Of a DNA stretch of 64,000 bases, positions 32,592 through 44,428 are shown one piece after another (position 1 is the stretch's first letter; every line of letters begins with the position of its first letter). The stretch is from Astragalus membranaceus (Eukaryota > Streptophyta > Magnoliopsida > Fabales > Fabaceae): positions 154,242,406 to 154,306,405 of the forward strand of contig CM076846.1 of NCBI GenBank assembly GCA_039519185.1, given 5' to 3'. The translations under genes were made by a program, and so were the position numbers. The notes under the pieces were generated by a model. That model ran no database searches, was not told the DNA's origin, and saw only the letters and a list, made by a program, of their open reading frames with translations.

Positions 32592-34391
32592 ATTGTTTCC
32601 TAATAAATTAAGTTCGACGTTCAGGAATGGAATTTAAGGGGAGACAGGAGAGTGAGTTTTTCTTTGTTTGTAATGTTCCAAATGATTCGAAGTCCTCCAA
32701 ATTGAAGAACTTTGAATTGTTTATAAAAAATTAATAAGAGTGTTTTTTTGTTGTTGAAAGGATTTGAGGACCTGAATCTATTAGCATGTTTGGAAATAAG
32801 TTTGTTGCCAATTTAATGTTTCACTGTGAAATTACCTTTCAGCCAGCTTTTTAGGCCAAATTACCTGCATTAAAAGGATATATTATCAGTACAGGAATCA
32901 ACATTTTCCCCGGAATCTGTTAAGCAAGGGCTAACAACTTGATCAAGGGTAAATTCAAATTCATGCATATGAATGGAAATGAATCCAAGCATATTAATTT
33001 TTTTCACCTGATCATGTGAAACTTTTATGCATATCACTTCCTTCAATGATAATATGAGTGGGATACATCAAAATCCATTTACAAAAAGAGAGAGAAGTAA
33101 TTTTCACACAAGGCCATGTGAAGATTTAATGAGGTGAGTAGTCTAAAACATACCTCATGCTGTGACAAGAGACATAAACAATCTGCAAAGAAATGCTCCG
33201 AGAAATGTTAGTAAGAGAATATCCTATGCACTGGGTAAGAGACATCGTTTAACCTGTAACCCTTATCAAGAAAAAAACTCACTTGTCTCTAAATATATCC
33301 ACCACAAGGGAAAGTACATAAATTCTTTAAGCAAGGCCAAGATACAGATAACAGATTCATATTCTGCTCATTCAAATGACAATTTATACATCACAAGACT
33401 GGAGGTGAGATGTAGAGAATTGTCACAAAGACTCTAGAACCACAAAAACTTGCAGGCGTGCGATTATATGCTCTTGAAACATACAAACAGAAGGCAAGAA
33501 ACTAAGTGCTTGGAATTTAAATCAAAGTAAGTAATTGCACATTCAATTTTTTTTACACAGCCGGAAAGGTAAATCCGTGGTGCTTCTCAGGTGTGTCGCA
33601 TCAAATTCAATCCCTGACAAATTAAAACACACTGACCCTACCAATAGCTATAGTACTTATAATCAAATTTTTAAAATAGAATACCGTTTCATACAGAGTA
33701 CTCGCATTCACATCTCTAGTCTCTAGATCCCCAAGATGCACAAGTAAAAGTCAAAAAATTTACCTGCTGTTTAAATATACATTATCTAAAAATAAAGTAG
33801 TTTTTTGGGATTTTTCATTTTTCTTTAATTCTCTGCCATTTCGACATTTAGAAAATGTACAAAGTAACAAAATAAGAGAAACATGACTGAATGAGTATGA
33901 ATTGATGATAATATGCACATGAAGACCGGTCTATATGCAATTGTAACAAACTAATAGGATGACAGTTTCATTAGAGATAAATTCATGAGTGGCTTTTATA
34001 TAAGCAGGTACAGAGAAAAGCTATAATTTTTATTAGGTCTAGAAAGACCGAATATAAGATTTATGAAACAAATTCTTAAAAAAAATGAAGAAAAATTCCA
34101 CAGATATCGTTAAGATATCATTCAGCAAACTTGATTCTAATCGTTAGTAACTTTTATGATATAAAATTCGAAAATGTCCCACGGCAAACTATCCAGGCGA
34201 AAACCTATACATGTTATGGTTGCCAAATTGAAAACTTCCTACATATCCACTTCTATGTTCGTCAGCAATGTCAATGAGTAAAAACTCAATGTCAGATTGA
34301 GAGTGAACTAACCCATTCCAATATAGTCACTACTTTGAGGAAAAGTTCATATCTACAGCTTGGACCAATATCTTGAGCCTGTTTTAACTCA
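32592..34391. other. Convergent intergenic region and 3' UTR of the ADA1-like gene
   Basis: No convincing ORF. The part next to 34391 must include the 3' UTR of the minus-strand gene, whose end I cannot place. Confidence 0.4.
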
Positions 34392-36134
34392 TCATTCTTC
34401 TGAAGCGCGAAGGCAAATCTCCTCAAAATGCTGAGGCCAATTTTCCCCTAGTATGGTAGGATTCAACTCTATTGCTGTTCTGAAGTCAGAGATTGATGAA
34501 GAAGCAGGCCTACTCCTTGGCAACTGGCTCCAACCAAGTCGGATAGGATAACTAATTTTTTTTACAGACTTTGTAGCAGCTAAATCCAAACAGGGTTTTA
34601 TCAATCTTTTGAGGTAAACATCAAGCGCATTATTCATCAAGTTGGCTGCATCTGCTGAGATCTCCAATCCTTCTGTTTCCAAATTTTTCTTCAACCTTTT
34701 CGTCAAACATTGTGTATCAGGTAGCTGACCAGTACTTTGACAGGTATCAGTGACAATACCAGATCGTAATCTTTTATGTAAAACCTTTCGAGCTCTATCA
34801 TTGTAGGTGGGAATAGCAAGAGGTGCTCGTATAGGACTTCTAGTAATGGCTAGGATTTCAGAATCCTTACCAACCCGCCCACCATCATCCACAGATACAG
34901 GGAGCCTGCTGCCTACATAATGCAGATCGATATTACTTTGCTGCTCGTGAATTTTAGGGGGTGAATTCTCACTTCTAATGCTTCTGCTCTTCCCAGGAAG
35001 ACCAAGAGGGATGTTACTTTGATGCCCGTGAATTTTAGGGGCTGAATCCTCAATTCCGATGCTGCTGCTCTTCCCAGGAAGACCAAGAAGGATATTACTT
35101 TGCTGCTCGTTAATTTTAGGGGGTGAATTCTGACTTCCAATGCTGCTGCTCTTCCCAGGAAGACCAAGAGGGATGTTACTTTGCTGCTTGTGAATTTTAG
35201 GGGCTGAATCCTCAATTCCAATGCTGCTGCTCTTCCCAGGAAGACCAAGAAGGATATTACTTTGTTGCTCGTGAATTTTAGGGGGTGAATTCTCACTTCC
35301 AATGCTGCTGCTCTTCTTGGGAAGACCAAGAGGGATGTTACTTTGCCGCTCGTGAATTTTAGGGGCTGAATCCTCAATTCCAATGCTGCTGCTCTTCCCA
35401 GGAAGACCAAGAAGGATATTACTTTGCTGTTCGTGAATTTTAGGGGGTGAATTCTCACTTCCAATGCTGCTGCTCTTCCTGGGAAGACCAAGAGGTATGT
35501 TACTTTGCTGCTCATGAATTTTAGGGGCTGAATCCTCAATTCCAATGCTGCTGCTCTTCCCAGGAAGACCAAGAAGGATATTACTTTGCTGCTCGTGAAT
35601 TTTAGGGGCGGAAGTCTCAATTCCAATGCTGCTGCTCTTCCCAAGAAGACCAAGAGGGATATTACTTTGCTGCTCGTAAATTTTAGGGACTGAACCCTCA
35701 ATTCCAATGCTGCTGCTCTTCCCAGGAAGACCAAGAGGGCTGGGACCGACTTTGAACCTATGGCCCCGCAAATTTGGGGTCCTACATTTTCGAATTGAAT
35801 GAGGACGATCCTTGCATAGAAACCGGAGATTATTGCACCCATTTGGTGTTTTCGTGGTCAAAGAACCTTCTACTGTTCTCTGTCTTGGCAGAGCTGTATT
35901 TGGGAGACCTGCACTCTTCAAGATTGATATGATGAAATGATTATGAAGGTGAACATTTTCTCTCCCAATAGTTGATATGCAGAGCCTGTCAAAATTACGT
36001 TTGTCAATTTTTTGACCGAGAAATCTCCTGATAAGTTCGAAATACTTGCACGCTTTCAGACTACCAAGCTTCCTGTGAATATGTAACTTCTGTTTCAACG
36101 TATCTAAATTTGTCGGATACCGCATTGCTGGCAT
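34392..36134 (-). CDS. ADA1/Tad1-like SAGA subunit with expanded repeat array
   Basis: A single coding exon gives 580 residues. The N-terminus (residues 13-76: KQKLHIHRKLGSLKACKYF, FLGQKIDKRNFDRLC, GRENVHLHNHFIISILK) matches the plant SAGA-Tad1/ADA1 family. So does the C-terminal LPDTQCLTKRLKK...NALDVYLKRLIKPCLDL segment, which is the histone-fold-like part of the family. ADA1 is a core scaffold subunit of the nuclear SAGA histone acetyltransferase coactivator. Between these, residues 132-401 are ten tandem 27-residue units. Sequence flanking the array (RFKVGPSPLG and YVGSRLPVSV) continues the usual family order. One ancestral motif therefore seems to have been amplified. The frame is intact despite the expansion. 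Confidence 0.85.
   Translation of the reverse strand: MPAMRYPTNLDTLKQKLHIHRKLGSLKACKYFELIRRFLGQKIDKRNFDRLCISTIGRENVHLHNHFIISILKSAGLPNTALPRQRTVEGSLTTKTPNGCNNLRFLCKDRPHSIRKCRTPNLRGHRFKVGPSPLGLPGKSSSIGIEGSVPKIYEQQSNIPLGLLGKSSSIGIETSAPKIHEQQSNILLGLPGKSSSIGIEDSAPKIHEQQSNIPLGLPRKSSSIGSENSPPKIHEQQSNILLGLPGKSSSIGIEDSAPKIHERQSNIPLGLPKKSSSIGSENSPPKIHEQQSNILLGLPGKSSSIGIEDSAPKIHKQQSNIPLGLPGKSSSIGSQNSPPKINEQQSNILLGLPGKSSSIGIEDSAPKIHGHQSNIPLGLPGKSRSIRSENSPPKIHEQQSNIDLHYVGSRLPVSVDDGGRVGKDSEILAITRSPIRAPLAIPTYNDRARKVLHKRLRSGIVTDTCQSTGQLPDTQCLTKRLKKNLETEGLEISADAANLMNNALDVYLKRLIKPCLDLAATKSVKKISYPIRLGWSQLPRSRPASSSISDFRTAIELNPTILGENWPQHFEEICLRASEE
34932..35741 (-). repeat. Coding minisatellite, 10 x 81 bp, in the ADA1-like gene
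   Basis: Ten units of 81 bp each encode a variant of IPLGLPGKSSSIGIEDSAP plus KIHEQQSN. From the third unit they alternate between two types (ILLG..IEDSAP and IPLG..SENSPP). This gives a 162-bp higher-order repeat present four times. Unit length is divisible by three, so copy-number change would keep the frame. Confidence 0.9.
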
Positions 36135-36154
36135 CCTGCTTCGCTAAGTAATCC

Positions 36155-36830
36155 CTATAAAACAGAATCATAAATGTTCAGGGAAAGCGAAACGTGTCGA
36201 TCATATAGCGAAATTTCATAACTCGAATACAAACACAAAACCTAAATACATATATTCATTAATTTCAGCAATAAAGATAAACACGTGACAGCTGAAACAA
36301 ATTGAAACGTTACCAATTTCAAAAAAGATCAAAGAAACCAAATCACAGATATTAATATTCAAAAACCTAACGAAAAGGAAAATCGTACAACATAATTGAA
36401 GTCACAATTGGTACTCTCCATTATCCATTATTCACAGAGTAAACTAATTCGATGAAAATCTATGCTAAAGAAAACGCCGTGCTTTCCCTATTAAACAAAT
36501 ACTATAACAGAAACGATAAAGGTAAACAACAATTCATGATTTACGTATCAAAAGCAATGATTTTGCTACTTGAAATCGATAATTGAAGCAATAATTGATG
36601 AAACAAACAACGCCGAAAATTGATCAAGAAAACGAAAACACAAAAGAGGTAATGAAGCGGGAAAAAAGAAACAGAGTACTAATGTAAAAGTAGAGAATGC
36701 GATACCTTAGAGAATGAATTGAAGACGGAAGAGTTTGATTGATTCCAATTTCCAATTGCGAGTCGAGTGAAGTAGAGAGTAGAGAGTAGAGAGTATAGAG
36801 TGTAGAAGAAGGAGTGTTTGGGAAGTGAAA
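36155..36830 (-). promoter_or_regulatory. 5' UTR, leader intron and promoter of the ADA1-like gene
   Basis: A leader intron is proposed at 36155-36705 on the minus strand (donor AAG|GTATCG, acceptor TTTTATAG|GGAT), 20 bp ahead of the ATG. The first exon would lie at 36706 to about 36830 and contains a CT-rich leader with short CTCTCTACTCT repeats. Confidence 0.5.
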
Positions 36831-36839
36831 GTAAAAAAG

Positions 36840-37329
36840 AGGGTTAGGATTAGGGCTTATTACCTAGGATAGAAGAGAAAAGGGCCCCTCTTGAGTCTTG
36901 ACCTTTCCGAAGGAAGTCGTAATGGTCAAAAGCGCACGTGTGGTTTGCAAGCCGTAAACCTAAGTTCGTTAACTATACAGTGTTGCTGTGCCTATCATCA
37001 TGACCGTTACTTAAACATAAAAATAATGACTTGGAAGAATCTCACACGTTTGGCAGTACTTGGTATACGGCAGACGCCATTGTACTCCAACAAAAAGGAG
37101 CTATATGTTTATTGAAATTTTATTAATATGACTATAACTCCTTTAAGATGAAGTTATCACAATAAAGGAATTAAATCTAGAGTATTGCTCATGAGTGTCA
37201 TGTGGCCATTATTTAAGAATTACCAACATATAATTATTCATTGATAATCAAAGTTATTAGAGGATAAATTTGTTGTCTATTTTTTAAAAAAAATTGTAAA
37301 GACAATTTGTTTTAAATTTAAAGTCAAAA
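36840..37329. other. Intergenic, no gene recognised
   Basis: Nothing supportable beyond AT-rich sequence. Confidence 0.35.
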
Positions 37330-38379
37330 GACACAAGAAGTGGTGTGTCTAGCTAGTAATCTGACAAAAAAATCTCTTAGACCTTATTGGAGGTGTAGAC
37401 AATAAGGGAAAAATATATTTGGTTTAGATCCTGAAGGCAGAAATTACAAACCTTCTTACAAAAATATATGAGCAAAAGAGCTGAAGTTTCTAACTTGACT
37501 GCTAAAAAGCAAGGTCTTAAGTAACTGGGTAAGATTCTTGCAACACATGAGCAGATGCATCGATTTATGAAGACTTTTTCCCTAAGTCATCCGCCTCCAC
37601 CTCCACCTACAAACGAGGATGATCAACAATATGATAATGAGTATTATGATGAACTAGATGCAAATCTTTGAGGTGTCTTTTGTTGAATTGGTTTGTAAAC
37701 TATTAGTTTTGTGAAACTAAAATGTTCATATATTTGATGAATTGACATTACTCATGGTTTGTTAGTAATATGAAATATGTTTGTATGCTTTTTAAAAATT
37801 TTCTAATATCTATTTTTAAATGATTTTGTAGCATATGTTTTAAATTAGTGAAGCGCATAAAATTTATAACTATTAACCTTCATATTAAATTTAAAGCATC
37901 ACTAGTTTGAGATTAAAAATCTATTCCAATTACATGTGGATAAATTTAAAAAACTCTCACCAGAAATGCCTCACTAATAGAGAGGAATAGTGTCTCTCGC
38001 TGTTAGGGAGGAAACTTGTCCTTAATCATTAGAGATGGAATTTATCCCTCATTGTTAACGACAAAATTTATCCCTCATTGTTAGCCACGAAATTTATCTC
38101 TCACTATTAACGACGACTATTTTTCTCGCAAATAGCGGCGAAATTCCTCTTTGAAATCCGATTAATGTCTCTGTTTTGTGACAGGTTTTTTATTTTTGTG
38201 AGGGGCGTTTTCCCTCGCAAATAGCGACATGTTTCACTATCATTTGCAAAACTTTTTGTGACGCCAAATTCGGTTACGAATGTTTGTCTGTCACAAACTC
38301 CGTCGTGAAAATGGTTTTGTGATGAATTTTTAGCTGTTTAGCGACAACGATGTCACTAATTTTTGTTTTTCTAGTAGTG
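37330..38379 (+). mobile_element. CACTA (En/Spm) element, 3' part with transposase-gene tail
   Basis: The 3' terminus TTTTTCTAGTAGTG (38366-38379) is the inverted CACTACTAGAAAAA end of CACTA elements. Just inside, 37970-38340 holds subterminal repeats around TTTATCCCTCATTGTTA and TAGCGACA. Upstream, broken frames (from about 37390) resemble the C-terminal region of plant Ptta/En/Spm transposases. The last 38 codons are open and end in a Pro/Asp/Glu-rich tail (HPPPPPPTNEDDQQYDNEYY...) with a stop at 37670. The 5' end was not found, so the copy is truncated. Confidence 0.7.
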
Positions 38380-38424
38380 AATTTAGTTCAAGTGGTTAAA
38401 TTTTAAATTGTAGAATTTAGTCTA

Positions 38425-38610
38425 ATGGTGCGTTTGATTCGCTATAGGACTGGATTGGACAACTCGAATTGTATCCTGTTTGATTTGGAAACTGTTCATA
38501 GTACTGAACAATTTTTTATCCCTCACAAAATCACAGTACAATTTTCTGTCTCAGAGTACAATTTTTTGTTCACTCAAAAAATACCAAGATATTATTTTTA
38601 TTTTCTACTC

Positions 38611-38675
<65 letters not shown>

Positions 38676-39035
38676 CTTTCCTCCCATCTTTCTTATATCC
38701 TCTCATTTCATGACATCTTTCTCTTTCTGTCTCCCACTCTCCACCTCTCTCCTATTTCCTCTTATCTCTCTTATATCTTCTCCTCTCCTTCTCTCTCTTT
38801 CTCAATCTCCCTCTCTCTCTCTCCCATTTTCTCCCTCCCCTAATTTTCTTTATAATGTTATAATTATATATAATATTTGTTATATACAATCTTTATAAAT
38901 AATAGAAAGGGGATTATAGTAAATTTACAATTTTTTACCCGTGTTGTCCATTTTTCACCAAATAATGTACTGGACAAAAAAGGTTGTCCAGTACCAGTAC
39001 TTAGTTGTTTGCAAATCAAACGGATCCTCAATGTT
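38425..39035. repeat. MITE-like repeat with (CT)n microsatellite
   Basis: Inverted ends GTGCGTTTGATT (about 38429) and AATCAAACGGATCC (about 39015) resemble the GCGTTTGATT-type ends of a common plant MITE. Inner inverted segments include TGGACAAC and GTTGTCCA. A pure CT run occupies 38615-38673. No clear target duplication. Confidence 0.45.
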
Positions 39036-39089
39036 GAACTATTTATGATATAGAATATCATGTAATTATAAATATCTTCTGAACCAACC

Positions 39090-40216
39090 CACTACAAGAA
39101 AAATGGGTTTTTCTGGCGGATTTTTTCCGCCGGTACGGTTCCGGCGGAAATTTGGCAAAAAAAAATTAATTTTTTTTTTAAAAAGTCCGTCGGAAATGTG
39201 AATTATCGGCAGAAAAAATCCGCCAGAAATTAGTGGCGGAAAAGTCCGCCGGTAATGCGCGTTTCCGACGGATTTATCAAAAAAAAATTATTTTTATTTT
39301 TTAAAAATCCGCCGAAAATGTACATTACCGACGGAAAAATCCGCTGGAACCGTTCGAAAATGCCTATAATAAAACTTTCTCCTACACTCTTCTCATTCTC
39401 TCATTTCACTCTTTATTTCTTTCTCATTCTTTTCTACATTTTTCCTATCTTATCTTTCTTCTTTTTTCTCATACTCTCCTCCAATCTCCATAAATTTCTC
39501 TACATATCTCTCTTCTATATTTCCTCTTTCTTCTTTCTTCTCATTCATTCTCACTTCTTCATTCTTATTCCTTCTTACTTCTTCATTCTTATTCTCTTCT
39601 ATATTATTACTTCTCATACTCTCATTCATTATTATTCCTTCTTACTTCGTCATTTTTATTCTCTCCTATATTATTTCTTCTCATAACCTCTTTCATTCTT
39701 ATTCATTGATACTTCTCCATTCTCATTCCTTTATTGCTCCTCATTCTGTTCTATATCATTTTTTCTCATATTCTACTTCATTTTCATTTTTCTTTCTTCT
39801 TATTAAATTATATATTAAATATTAAAATACGAAAAAATTTGAAAAAAAATTAATTTTTTTTTTTAAAAAAATCCGCCAGTAGTGTGCATTTCCGGCGGAT
39901 TTTTCAAAAAAAAAATACGCCGGAAATTACTAACGGAAAAATCTGCCGGTAATGCGCGTTTTCGGCAGATTTTTCAATTTTTTTTTTTTTTAAAAAACAA
40001 TCCGCCGGAAATGTGCATTACTGCCGGAAAATATCCGCCGGAAATTACCAGAGGAAAAATCCGCCAGAAATTACCGGCGGAAATTCTGCCAGTAAACATT
40101 ACCTGCAAGCGTTTTACCGCCGGAAAAAATCAGCCGAAAACGTCACTTTTCCAGCGGATTTGGTGCATTTTTTGCGGATTTTTTCCGCCGAAAAAACGCG
40201 TTTTCCTGGTAGAGTG
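39090..40216. mobile_element. Non-autonomous CACTA element
   Basis: It starts CACTACAAGAAAAA (39090) and ends TTTTCCTGGTAGAGTG (40216), the inverted equivalent with a two-base difference. Both ends are packed with TCCGCCGGAAAT / ATTTCCGGCGGA subterminal repeats. The centre (39370-39830) is CT/TA-rich and non-coding. The 3-bp flanks do not match (ACC and CCG), so the target duplication is not confirmed. Confidence 0.8.
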
Positions 40217-40829
40217 CCGCTCTTCACTAGGTTGGGTTGGTTTGGGTATAATAGAAAAAATGCAAGTTTTTAACCCAACCCAAACAAACCCAAAAAAGGG
40301 GGAAAGTATGAGGAAGAAAGGAGTCGAACTCTGGCACTTTGGCCAAGACCTCAGCTCAAGAGGAAGACGAAGAAGAGCAAAAGAGCGCGACGAACAACCA
40401 GTAGAGTTTATTCAAAACGAAGAATGTATTACAATTAACATAAACGTGGTCAACAACAACACGAACGAGACAACCGCAAATATCGTCCACCCTGAAGGGC
40501 TTAGAGCACATTCTCCCTGAAGGGCCCGGAACTTGAAGGGTTGTGTACCAGGGGTGTCTGGATCACCGACCTGGCGGGATAGCCAAGGAGGAACCCATAA
40601 GGGCCAACCAACTGGATGACTCGAGGGGTGCCAAAAGTACCGACATATTACTATAGGGGACATCTACATTCACTGCGTGCCTCTGTATAGAGATTGTACC
40701 TATCAAGACGCGTCCACACTAAAAGACAAGGAAGGACTACATGGTAGTTAACTAGTGGCTCGTATCAATAGTAGTGGGCATTCCACTACTGGTGGCAGAG
40801 AGGGGACCTCACTACTATGCACCAGGACA
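40217..40829. other. Intergenic, unassigned
   Basis: An inverted pair GGTTGGGTTGGTTTGGGT and AACCCAACCCAAACAAACCC lies at 40230-40295. The rest is higher in GC than the surroundings but has no recognisable gene. Confidence 0.35.
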
Positions 40830-42396
40830 TGTAACACCCCCTCTCTACATAAGCTACTATTTACATGATTTAAAAAAAATCAGAGTGCGTAAAAACTCTT
40901 AGTGAGACCACCCGAGGGTGCCACATTTAAATACCATAGAAAAAACTCCAAAATATTGGTCAAATAAAACTCCAACACAATTAATTAAAATAACTTCAGT
41001 AAATGATACACAGCACCAACAATGTCCGAGGACAAAATACTACAGCAGTGGAATTAGCAGCTTAACAGCTTAGTTCAGAATATAACGGAATTAACAAGCT
41101 AAACATTCCCCCCCGGCGCTACGTATCAGAGCCGACTCGACCATACTAGAAGAAGGATCTCTAGCCACCTTCAGTCACTGTCACCTGCAGGTTGCCGACA
41201 TATGAGGCAACACGACGCAGTAGGGTGAGTCTCAATACATGGATAATAATAGATAAAACAAGAAACACAGTATAATAGGCACACCAGGGATACCATCAAT
41301 TTAACTACACCGTCAATACAGTTACACCAAATGCAGTTACACCCAGAATACAGTTACACCATTAGTTCAAGAAGACGCAGTCAAACACAGGACGTGTATG
41401 CAATGCATGAAATGCAACCCAAAACTCCACTGGGCATATGCATGTGGATCCATCACCAAAATTGCCTTGAGGGCATTCACCAAACACCAAAACATTTTAG
41501 GAGGCCGAGGCCTATTCACCATAAATGCATATGATGATGCGACACCATGACTATGCACCATGACACCAAAACACCACATGATGTGTTTATATTGCTCACC
41601 AATAATTTATATACTCACCAATCACCAAGATATATTCACCATTAATATGCATTTTATAAACATCACAATCACATTATTAGTAACAACGCATTTAAATCCA
41701 GAAGGGAACGTCACACTTATAATTTAGGAGGAAACATCACCTTTAAGTTTGAGAAAACACACATTTAGAAGTGATTAACAACACATTTAAAATTTAAAAA
41801 AAGAAACACCACCTTTTCAATTGGGAAAACAACACATAATTTTCAAAGAAAACAGCAGCTCATGTTTCAATAACAAAACGTCATTTTCAAAGAAAACAGC
41901 AGCTTATATTTCATTAACAAAACAGCAACAGCACATAATTTAATTGGAAAACAGCAACATTTTGACAGCAAAAACAGCACCCATTTTAATTGGAAAACAG
42001 CAACACTTTGACGACAAAAACAGCACCTATTTTAATTTATAAAATAGCGAAAACAGCAACATATACATTTTATAAAACCAAAACAGCAACACATATATTT
42101 TATAAAATGGCAACAGCATATATACATTTCATAAGAACGAGACAAACAGCAACATATACATTTTCTAAAACACCAACAGCACTTATACGTTTTATAAAAC
42201 ACAAAAACAGCAATATACCCATTTCATGAAACAATTACAGCACATATCTATTTTATAAAACAGCACAAACAGCAACCTATGCATTTTATAAAACCGTGAC
42301 AGCAGCATATACAGTTAATAAAACAGCAAAAACAGCCACATATAGATGTTATAAACATCAACAGCAATTATATTGTTCATAAAACAGCACAAACAG

Positions 42397-42481
<85 letters not shown>

Positions 42482-43195
42482 AACGGCAATACAATTATAT
42501 CAATTTAACAACCAAACATCTCCACATCAATTAACACCTACTACACCCCATATTGTGTTAAATTCCTGTAGCTCACCTTAACACCAACAATCACGGGTTT
42601 ATAAATTGAATATTCGCATAACAATTCCATTCAGTCGCATGTACATCAAACGATCACCCAATCACTCAAATATTTCATGAACCAATTTAAACAACCACTC
42701 CTAACACCTAATCCCCATGATTTCGTGGTTTATAAATTATTAACTATGAACGAGAGCCCCCTTACCTTATTAATTGAAAGAGATAACGTCAAAGCTTCCA
42801 AGAGAACCCCTCCCAAAACACCAACACTCCACGCCTTCCTCCTTCCTCCTTGGCCTTCACGCAATCCCTCTCCTTTTCTTGCCCTAGCCGTCGCACTCCC
42901 TCTCTTCTCCTCTTCTCACTTTCCAATTTTTGATATTTTGTTTCTAATGAGGGTTTCTCCTAAGACCCTACTGTTTTATTAATTGGGTTTGGGCCACTTA
43001 ACTCCACTGGGCCCTAACTGCACCCCTAATTACTTTCTCATATCTTCCCTATTTAATTAAAACACTCCCCGTTTTTCTACTACACCCCACTCCTCAAATT
43101 AATGAATTACCTTATATTTATTTTAATAAGGCCAACTAAAATATTATTTAATTAAATTATCTAATTATTTACTTAATCATTTTTGGGGCGTTACA
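40830..43195 (-). mobile_element. 3' LTR of the gag-only Ty3/gypsy element
   Basis: The LTR runs from TGTAACACCCCC (40830) to GGGGCGTTACA (43195), with terminal inverted repeats of about 11 bp. It is 2366 bp long. Degenerate AACAGCAACA...TTTTATAAAAC tandem repeats occupy about 41820-42400, followed by a pure AT run at 42401-42476. It matches the LTR at 44429 over at least 1.1 kb. Confidence 0.85.
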
Positions 43196-43196
43196 A

Positions 43197-43209
43197 CTCT
43201 CCCCCACTT
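43197..43209 (-). promoter_or_regulatory. Polypurine tract of the gag-only element
   Basis: The minus strand reads AAGTGGGGGAGAG immediately before the TGTAACG start of the 3' LTR. It is the expected plus-strand primer. Confidence 0.75.
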
Positions 43210-43330
43210 AAGACATTTTCGTCCTCGAAAATTGAGCTATTATGGACATGCAAAGCTTAACACTCATCACAACAAACATTAACTTCTAGCAGAGCGCCCT
43301 AAACGAAACACGTACCTCTAAATGCAATCA

Positions 43331-44317
43331 TCACTCCTCCGAAGGCTCCGAACCTGCTAGGACAAACACTCTCCCGCTAGACCTCTCCTTCTTCGGCTTT
43401 GGACACTTGGTACTAATGTGCCCCATTTCCCCACAGTTGTAGCAGACCACGTCTTGCTTCTCACACTTAGCAGCTACATGACCTTCCTTCCCACACTTGA
43501 AGCACTTGTAGACCATGCAATCTGGACTCTTATGTCCCGGCTTACCACACTTGTGACACACAATGCCCGCAGTAGCGTCTCCCCCACTTGGCTTCCTGCC
43601 CGAACTCTCCTCTCCCTTGCCCTTACCACCTGAAACATCATAGGGCTTTCCCCTAAACTGAGAATTTCTCTTCTCCTTCACAGCCGTGTAAGCAGCAGAA
43701 CTGTCTTCCTCATAGATCCTACACTTATCAACCAATCTAGCGAAGACCCGAATCTCTTGATATCCAATTGCTTTCTTTATATCAGGATGCAGACCACTCT
43801 CGAATTTGACACATTTTGAAAATTCAGAATTGGCATCATTAGCATAATAAGGACAGAATTGGGCCAGCTCCTCAAACTTGGCGGCATAATCAGCCACAGT
43901 CTTGTCTCCCTGCTTCAGCTCTAAAAACTCCACTTCATTCTTGGCTCGCACATCCTCAGGGTAGTACTTTCTCTTGAACTCTCTTGTGAAAACCTCCCAA
44001 GTCACTTCCTCGCCAGCATCTCTTAACCTTCGCAACATTCCCATCCACCAGTCTTCAGCTTCCTCCGTTAACATATGAGTCCCAAACTTCACTTTCTGAG
44101 CTGGAGTACACTCCATGACACGAAAGACCCGCTCTATCTCCTTCAGCCATGACAACGCTCCATCCGGGTTGTACCGACCCTTAAAGGTGGGTGGGTTCTC
44201 TCTCTGGAATGTAGCCAAATTGCGCGTCCCGTCATTAACAACACCGGGTATGCTACCCATAACCCCGGCTATAGCCTGCAAGGCAGCAGCAAGTGCAGCA
44301 TCGTCCCGTCTGGCCAT
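43331..44317 (-). CDS. Gag of a gag-only Ty3/gypsy element
   Basis: An intact 328-residue frame starts about 90 bp after the PBS. The retrotransposon gag domain spans roughly residues 35-200 (FKGRYNPDGALSWLKEIERV, WEVFTREFKRKYYP). Three CCHC knuckles follow: CHKCGKPGHKSPDC, CFKCGKEGHVAAKC and CYNCGEMGHISTKC. The sequence style is that of chromovirus (Tekay/Reina-type) gags. The frame stops (GRVFVLAGSEPSEE) exactly where protease would begin, and the polypurine tract follows within about 120 bp. No protease, RT, RNase H or integrase remains. It may assemble particles and use enzymes from a related element. Confidence 0.85.
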   Translation of the reverse strand: MARRDDAALAAALQAIAGVMGSIPGVVNDGTRNLATFQRENPPTFKGRYNPDGALSWLKEIERVFRVMECTPAQKVKFGTHMLTEEAEDWWMGMLRRLRDAGEEVTWEVFTREFKRKYYPEDVRAKNEVEFLELKQGDKTVADYAAKFEELAQFCPYYANDANSEFSKCVKFESGLHPDIKKAIGYQEIRVFARLVDKCRIYEEDSSAAYTAVKEKRNSQFRGKPYDVSGGKGKGEESSGRKPSGGDATAGIVCHKCGKPGHKSPDCMVYKCFKCGKEGHVAAKCEKQDVVCYNCGEMGHISTKCPKPKKERSSGRVFVLAGSEPSEE

Positions 44318-44407
44318 TCTAGCACTGCAACAGAAAACCGAATTCAGAAACGAGTAACAAACTCAATGTTACTCAACACGACGACTCGACTACCGGCCGG
44401 ACAGACC

Positions 44408-44424
44408 GAACTGCTCTGATACCA
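44408..44424 (-). promoter_or_regulatory. Primer-binding site of the gag-only element
   Basis: The minus strand reads TGGTATCAGAGCAGTTC, complementary to initiator-Met tRNA, four bases inside the 5' LTR. Confidence 0.8.
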
Positions 44425-44428
44425 CTAA

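Noticed and set aside
33162..33726. Two short plus-strand frames downstream of the peroxidase gene
   Set aside because: No family features and placed in the convergent intergenic or 3' UTR region.
34913..35842. A 309-codon open frame, alternative to the ADA1-like protein on the same strand
   Set aside because: It is open only because an 81-bp repeat without stops in that frame is reiterated. The other frame has family matches at both ends.
38425..38898. Long Ser/Leu-rich frame over the CT microsatellite
   Set aside because: Translation of a (CT)n repeat; it also lies within a MITE-like repeat.
39255..39686. 143-codon hydrophobic frame
   Set aside because: It lies in the CT/TA-rich centre of a non-autonomous CACTA element and is low-complexity, not a membrane protein gene.
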